DNA from: Breoghania sp.
GTDB taxonomy: Bacteria > Pseudomonadota > Alphaproteobacteria > Rhizobiales > Stappiaceae
NCBI RefSeq assembly: GCF_963674635.1
Contig: NZ_OY771475.1
Location: forward strand, 1,736,001 to 1,800,000
Direction: 5' to 3'
Length of the DNA stretch: 64,000 nucleotides
The position numbers and the translations under genes are program-made. The stretch's first letter is position 1; every line of letters starts with the position of its first letter. Under the pieces are notes generated by a model. It was not told where the DNA came from. It did no database searches and saw only the letters and a list, made by a program, of their open reading frames with translations. Shown here piece by piece: positions 59,401-64,000 of the stretch.

Positions 59401-59476
59401 ACAAGCACCGATTTCCCTCACAGCCTACGTATCATTGCGGAGCGACGAGCGCTCCGCAATGCCTTTGAGGCAGGTC

Positions 59477-60697
59477 TCAGAAGAAAGCCTGCAAGCCGGT
59501 CTGGGCGCGGCCAAGGATCAGCGCATGGACGTCATGCGTGCCCTCGTAGGTGTTGACCGTTTCCAGGTTCTGGGCGTGACGCATGACGTGGAATTCTTCC
59601 GAGATCCCGTTGCCGCCGTGCATGTCGCGCGCCATGCGGGCCACATCGAGGGCCTTGCCGCAATTGTTGCGCTTGACGATGGAGATCATCTCCGGGGCAG
59701 CGCGGTGCTCGTCCAGCAGACGGCCGACGCGCAGCGAGCCCTGGAGGCCGAGCGAGATTTCGGTCTGCATGTCGGCAAGCTTCTTCTGGAAGAGCTGCGT
59801 GTTGGCCAGCGGACGACCGAACTGCTTGCGGTCCAGACCATATTGGCGGGCACGGAACCAGCAATCTTCGGCAGCGCCCAGCGCGCCCCAGGAGATGCCG
59901 TAACGCGCGCGGTTCAGACAGCCGAATGGGCCCTTCAGGCCGGACACATTCGGCATCAGGGCGTCTTCGCCGACTTCCACGTTCTCCATCACGATTTCAC
60001 CGGTGATGGAGGCGCGCAGCGAGAGCTTGCCCTCGATCTTGGGCGCGGAAAGGCCCTTCATGCCCTTTTCCAGCACGAAGCCGCGGATCTGGCCATCATG
60101 CGCGTCCGACTTCGCCCACACGACGAAAACGTCGGCGATCGGCGAGTTGGAAATCCACATCTTGGTGCCGTTGAGCACATAGCCGCCATCGGTCTTGGTG
60201 GCGCGGGTACGCATGCCGCCAGGATCGGAACCGGCATCGGGCTCGGTCAGGCCGAAACACCCGACATATTCACCGGTCGCCAGCTTCGGCAGGTACTTCT
60301 GCTTCTGCTCTTCCGAGCCATAGGCATAGATCGGGAACATCACCAGCGAGGACTGAACGGAGTTCATCGAGCGATAGCCGCTGTCCACGCGCTCCACTTC
60401 GCGCGCCACGAGGCCATAGGCGACATAGGAAGCATTGGCACAGCCATATTCTTCCGGCAGCGTGATGCCGAGAAGGCCAAGCTCGCCCATCTCGTTGAAG
60501 ATCTCGCGATCGGTCTTTTCCTGCGAATAGGCCTTCATCACGCGCGGCAGCAGCTTTTCCTGCGCATAGCCACGGGCGGTCTCCATGATCATCCGCTCGT
60601 CTTCGGTGAGCTGATCCACCAGAAGGAAGGGGTCGTCCCAGACAAAGCTGCCTCCGCCTGAGGGGGAAGGCGCGGATTTCGTTGAGGTGGCGGTCAT
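59477..60697 (-). CDS. gcdH: Glutaryl-CoA dehydrogenase
   Basis: A 406-residue acyl-CoA dehydrogenase. The start region FVWDDPFLLVDQLTEDERM is typical of GcdH. The catalytic base is E385 in NTYEGTHDVHALILGRA. The FAD-binding GLTEPDAGSDPGGMRT and KMWISNSPIADVFVVWAK are present. It oxidises and decarboxylates glutaryl-CoA to crotonyl-CoA in lysine, tryptophan and glutarate breakdown. A TetR gene lies just upstream, with a TACC-rich palindrome between the two, and the CoA-transferase lies downstream. Confidence 0.94.
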   Translation of the reverse strand: MTATSTKSAPSPSGGGSFVWDDPFLLVDQLTEDERMIMETARGYAQEKLLPRVMKAYSQEKTDREIFNEMGELGLLGITLPEEYGCANASYVAYGLVAREVERVDSGYRSMNSVQSSLVMFPIYAYGSEEQKQKYLPKLATGEYVGCFGLTEPDAGSDPGGMRTRATKTDGGYVLNGTKMWISNSPIADVFVVWAKSDAHDGQIRGFVLEKGMKGLSAPKIEGKLSLRASITGEIVMENVEVGEDALMPNVSGLKGPFGCLNRARYGISWGALGAAEDCWFRARQYGLDRKQFGRPLANTQLFQKKLADMQTEISLGLQGSLRVGRLLDEHRAAPEMISIVKRNNCGKALDVARMARDMHGGNGISEEFHVMRHAQNLETVNTYEGTHDVHALILGRAQTGLQAFF

Positions 60698-60772
60698 GTG
60701 CAGGGTCTCCCATCAATTGCGGAACGCATGTCCCGGGCCAGTGCGGCCCCGCGTACCCGGCGCTCCCGTTAT

Positions 60773-60794
60773 TTACCTACCGTCTGGCCGGTAA
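60773..60794. promoter_or_regulatory. Candidate TetR operator upstream of gcdH
   Basis: TTACC (60773-60777) and GGTAA (60790-60794) flank a partly symmetrical centre, giving TACC-N2-CC..GG-N2-GGTA. This is the form of many TetR operators. It lies 76-97 bp upstream of gcdH and just after the tetR stop, so the TetR protein may repress gcdH. Confidence 0.5.
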
Positions 60795-60814
60795 TAAATT
60801 GAAATCGGCGAAAG

Positions 60815-61429
60815 TCAATCCGTTGCGATACCTTTCAGCACGATTTGCGCGTAGGTTCCGGCGATCTCCTCCGCGGTTTTCTCCCCTTGCGGATTGTACC
60901 AGCGGGTCATCCAGTTCAACATGCCCAGAATCCCGCGCGCGACCAATGGCGCGTCGTCGAACGTGAAGGCGCCGCGCGCCTTGCCCTCCTCCAGAATGTC
61001 CTTCAGGAAGTCGGTATAGGCGCGCCGGGCCTGCATCTGTTCGGGCGTGAAGACATAGAGATCCCCGCCGCGCCCGATGAAGGCGGCGCGATAGTGATCG
61101 CGGTTTTCCTCAAAGTAGAGTGCATGGGCCACCATGAAGGCGGCGACACGTTCCGCGCCCTCCTTCGCCCCCGCAACGCGTTCGCGCGCACTGTCGAGCA
61201 TGTCCGACAGCACCCCCAAAACGATGGAATCGAACAGATCCTGCTTGTTGCGGAAATAGTGGTAGAGCCCGGCCTTAGTCATGCCGACGGCGGAGGCAAC
61301 ATCCTGAAGGGACGTGCCGTCATAGCCCTTGGCGGCGAAAAGGGAAGCTGCGGCGTCGCAAATGGTGCGTTGCGGATCGCGCAAGGACGGAGGGCGGCCG
61401 GGCCGCGGCGAAGTTTCCTGGGTGCTCAT
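60815..61429 (-). CDS. TetR/AcrR-family transcriptional repressor
   Basis: A 204-residue TetR regulator. The helix-turn-helix is in residues 20-65 (AAASLFAAKGYDGTSLQDVA, then AVGMTKAGLYHYFRNKQDL), with a ligand-binding helical domain after it. It is immediately upstream of gcdH on the same strand, with a palindrome between them. A CoA ester of the glutarate pathway is a likely effector, as for other TetR proteins in acyl-CoA breakdown. Confidence 0.9.
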   Translation of the reverse strand: MSTQETSPRPGRPPSLRDPQRTICDAAASLFAAKGYDGTSLQDVASAVGMTKAGLYHYFRNKQDLFDSIVLGVLSDMLDSARERVAGAKEGAERVAAFMVAHALYFEENRDHYRAAFIGRGGDLYVFTPEQMQARRAYTDFLKDILEEGKARGAFTFDDAPLVARGILGMLNWMTRWYNPQGEKTAEEIAGTYAQIVLKGIATD

Positions 61430-61666
61430 GGCTTATCTGGCTAGCCCAAGCCCGCCGCAGGGGCAAATGCCTTCTGTTGCCCGGCGGCGGAATTCCTTTC
61501 GCCACCGCAGCCGCGCCGCCCACCGCCGACTTCTGCTCGCACTGGAGGCCGAGGCAAGAAATTTGACCCGATCCGCAGACGTCGTGTGCAGAATCTGTGA
61601 TGATCTTTTTTTGGGCTGACGCGCATCGCCATGCGCGCCGCCTGTTCGAACGCGCCGGGACGAGCC

Positions 61667-62482
61667 ATGATCGACTACGAAACAGAATACAACAATCGCG
61701 CCAGGGTGCCCGGAGTTGCGGATATCATCGCGGGCTGGGAAGCGGACGCCGCCGCCTATCGCGAAGGCGCGACCTGCGAACTCGACTGCGCCTATGGCCT
61801 TGCCCCGCGCATGCAATATGACCTCTTCATGCCCAGTGACGGCGCGGATGCGCGCATGGTCGCGCTGTTCATCCATGGCGGCTACTGGCAGGCGACGGAC
61901 CGCAAGTATTACTCGCACATGGCGCGTGGATTGAACGCGCATGGGTTCACGGTCTGCGTTGCCGGATACGATCTGTGTCCCGAGGTGCGCATCGGCGATA
62001 TCGTGACGGAGATCCGCGATCTGGCGCAACATCTGTGGGAACGGTTCCACAAGCCGATCCTGACCTATGGCCATTCCGCGGGCGGACATCTGACCGCGTC
62101 TCTTCTGGCAACCGACTGGCGCGCACGCCGCCTGCCGCCAGGGCTCGCCAGCGCGGGCATGGCAATTTCCGGCCTGTTCGATCTTCTGCCGCTGATCCGC
62201 ACCAGCGTGAACGACGCGGTGAGGATGGATCAGAAGGAAGCCATCGCAAGCTCACCGATCGCGATGGGCATTCCTTACGGCGCACGACTGATCGCCTCCG
62301 TAGGAGGCGCGGAATCGAGCGAATTCAAACGTCAGAGCCGCGTGATCGTGGATTTCTGGAGCCGGGGCGGCATCGACGCCAAGTTGCGTGAGGAGGAAGG
62401 CGCGAACCATTTCACGGTCGTCGCCCCCCTGGCAGATCCTGACAGCGCCATGGTTCATGATCTTGCCCAACTCGGGCGCTAG
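61667..62482 (+). CDS. Alpha/beta hydrolase, kynurenine formamidase/esterase-like
   Basis: A 271-residue alpha/beta hydrolase of the HSL/kynurenine-formamidase-like type. The oxyanion-hole motif is HGGYW (70-74) and the nucleophile elbow is GHSAGGH with S137. The catalytic His is in NHFTVV near the C terminus. HGGYW is favoured by kynurenine formamidases, but esterases acting on other amides or esters share it. The ATG at 61667 gives the expected N terminus. Divergent from tetR by about 240 bp. Confidence 0.85.
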   Translation: MIDYETEYNNRARVPGVADIIAGWEADAAAYREGATCELDCAYGLAPRMQYDLFMPSDGADARMVALFIHGGYWQATDRKYYSHMARGLNAHGFTVCVAGYDLCPEVRIGDIVTEIRDLAQHLWERFHKPILTYGHSAGGHLTASLLATDWRARRLPPGLASAGMAISGLFDLLPLIRTSVNDAVRMDQKEAIASSPIAMGIPYGARLIASVGGAESSEFKRQSRVIVDFWSRGGIDAKLREEEGANHFTVVAPLADPDSAMVHDLAQLGR

Positions 62483-62688
62483 TCCTTCAAGACAAAGCTC
62501 GCCAAGACAAGGCCCGCGCCCGATCTCGGACCGGATAATAAGCATTCTGTGAGCGAATGCGGATTATCCGGAAAGTCGTTGCGTCAGGAGTTCTCTTTTC
62601 ACTCTCACATCTGGCCGTTATATCTTTGCGCCCCATTTGAAGCAGAGGCGCCCTGAAGGTGCCCGAACCAAGTCTGGAGATTTTGCTG

Positions 62689-64000
62689 ATGCGTACTGAC
62701 GTGGCCACCCCTGTCCGCCTGGAGGACTATCGTCCCACGCCCTACGCCATCTCCACAGTCGACCTTGATATACGCCTTGCCCCCAAGGCGACCAAGATCA
62801 CGGCGCGGATCGCCTTTTCCCGGCGCGAAGACACGGCTGCAGGCCAGGCACTGGAACTGGCGGGCGATGACCTGAAACTCGTCAGTCTGTCGCTTGGCGG
62901 CGCGGCCCTTGCCGCAGACGATTTCGACGTGAGCGCCGACAAGCTCACCATCCACACCCCGCCCGCCGATCCCTTCGTTCTGGAAATCGTGACCGAGATC
63001 GATCCGGATGCAAATTCCAAGCTGATGGGCCTCTATCGCTCGTCCGGCACCTATTGCACCCAGTGCGAGGCGGAGGGCTTTCGCCGGATCACCTATTTCT
63101 ACGACCGCCCGGACGTTCTGGCCGTCTACACGACCCGCATCGAGGCGCGAAAATCAGACGCGCCGATCCTGCTCGCCAACGGCAACCCGATCGAATCCGG
63201 CGATATCGAGGGCACCGACCGCCATTTTGCGATCTGGCACGACCCCTTCCCCAAGCCGTCCTACCTCTTCGCCATGGTGGCGGGCGATCTGGCCTGTGTC
63301 ACAGACAGCTACACCACGCTTTTGAGCGGTCGTGACGTGGAGCTTCGCATCTATGTGGAGCACGGCAATGAAGGGCGCTGCGATTATGCGATGGACGCGC
63401 TCAAACGTTCCATGCGCTGGGACGAGGAAGCCTTCGGACGCGAATATGATCTCGACATCTTCATGATCGTGGCCGTGTCCGACTTCAACATGGGCGCGAT
63501 GGAGAACAAGGGCCTCAACGTCTTCAACGACAAGTATGTCCTGGCCAACCCGGAAACCGCGACCGATCAGGATTACGCCAATATCGAGGGCGTGATCGCA
63601 CACGAGTATTTCCACAACTGGACGGGCGACCGCATCACCTGTCGTGACTGGTTCCAGCTCTGCCTGAAGGAGGGCCTGACGGTTTTCCGCGATCAGGAAT
63701 TTTCCTCCGACATGCGGTCGCGCGCGGTCAAGCGTATCGCGGATGTGCGGCTGCTCCAGTCGCACCAGTTTCCCGAGGATGGCGGCCCGCTCGCCCATCC
63801 GGTGCGCCCGACCGCCTACCGCCAGATCAACAACTTCTACACCGCGACCATCTACGAAAAGGGCGCGGAGATCGTGCGGATGCTGAAGACCTATCTGGGC
63901 GAAGACGGCTTCCGCGCAGGGATGGATCTCTATTTCGAACGCCATGATGGCGAGGCCGCGACGATCGAGGACTTCCTCAAGAGCTTCGCGGATGCCACCC
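62689..64000 (+). CDS. pepN: Aminopeptidase N, 3' end missing
   Basis: The first 437 residues of an M1 zinc aminopeptidase; the frame runs off the window. The substrate-binding GAMEN is in NMGAMENKGLNVFND, and the zinc motif HEYFHNW supplies two histidines and the catalytic glutamate, with the third ligand glutamate in KEGLTVFRDQEF. The start RLEDYRPTPYAIS matches bacterial PepN of the E. coli type (about 870 residues). TGGAGA precedes the ATG. It removes N-terminal residues from peptides in the cytosol. Confidence 0.95.
   Translation, partial: MRTDVATPVRLEDYRPTPYAISTVDLDIRLAPKATKITARIAFSRREDTAAGQALELAGDDLKLVSLSLGGAALAADDFDVSADKLTIHTPPADPFVLEIVTEIDPDANSKLMGLYRSSGTYCTQCEAEGFRRITYFYDRPDVLAVYTTRIEARKSDAPILLANGNPIESGDIEGTDRHFAIWHDPFPKPSYLFAMVAGDLACVTDSYTTLLSGRDVELRIYVEHGNEGRCDYAMDALKRSMRWDEEAFGREYDLDIFMIVAVSDFNMGAMENKGLNVFNDKYVLANPETATDQDYANIEGVIAHEYFHNWTGDRITCRDWFQLCLKEGLTVFRDQEFSSDMRSRAVKRIADVRLLQSHQFPEDGGPLAHPVRPTAYRQINNFYTATIYEKGAEIVRMLKTYLGEDGFRAGMDLYFERHDGEAATIEDFLKSFADAT

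Noticed and set aside
1..64000. tRNA, rRNA, CRISPR arrays, insertion sequences or phage genes
   Set aside because: No tRNA-like cloverleaf tail, rRNA core, regularly spaced repeats, transposase, integrase or phage structural protein was recognised on either strand by eye.

Overview
The window looks like a stretch of chromosome from a GC-rich alphaproteobacterium of the Hyphomicrobiales (Rhizobiales). The best evidence is a fused trpE(G) anthranilate synthase preceded by a 14-codon trpL leader with three tandem Trp codons and an attenuator hairpin, an arrangement known from Sinorhizobium and its relatives. Malate synthase G, CoA-acylating mmsA, a PleC/DivJ-type H-box kinase and many class III cyclases and LysR regulators fit the same group. 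The genus cannot be fixed from the sequence; a marine Stappiaceae-like organism is only a guess. No rRNA, tRNA, CRISPR array, insertion sequence or prophage was seen.

Layout. 1-5.9 kb: end of a polar amino-acid ABC permease, a cystathionine lyase, a beta-hydroxyacid dehydrogenase, a divergent LysR/tautomerase pair and a divergent Lrp/secreted sulfurtransferase pair. 6-18.3 kb: housekeeping genes (UDG-family protein, GST, sensor kinase, cobT, lipoprotein hydrolase, DUF1289 protein plus membrane aspartic protease, TSUP exporter, dusA, FAD oxidoreductase, prfC). 18.3-20.6 kb: an OafA-like acyltransferase lies between intact prfC and a second, partly diverged copy of the prfC 3' end, which marks an insertion. 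20.7-33 kb: a LAS-type metallopeptidase-like protein, glcB, mmsA with a divergent LysR, a ChaN-like protein, pirin, class II aldolase, an AT-rich RDD protein and an AtzG/AtzE-like amidase pair. 33-36.3 kb: trp attenuator, trpE(G) and a short-chain dehydrogenase.

36.4-42.6 kb is the most unusual part. Four genes on the minus strand encode, in transcription order, an ABC-exporter-like protein with a degenerate, enlarged ATPase domain, a stand-alone cyclic-nucleotide-binding protein, a metallo-beta-lactamase-fold hydrolase and a membrane class III nucleotide cyclase. A perfect CRP-type palindrome (TGTGA-N6-TCACA) lies ahead of the last two. I read this as a candidate cyclic-nucleotide circuit: synthesis, possible hydrolysis, sensing and a membrane effector.

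43-48.7 kb is a five-gene glycan operon (two MurG-like and two GT4 glycosyltransferases plus a polysaccharide deacetylase) ending at a strong bidirectional terminator. 49.4-55.5 kb is a tightly overlapping oligopeptide-type ABC operon with a fused double ATPase. 55.6-64 kb holds a second, receptor-type cyclase, a small secreted protein, a TetR-gcdH-CoA transferase set that probably degrades glutarate, an alpha/beta hydrolase and the start of pepN. Two copies of a three-hairpin palindromic repeat lie between same-strand genes at 6.7 and 59.3 kb.
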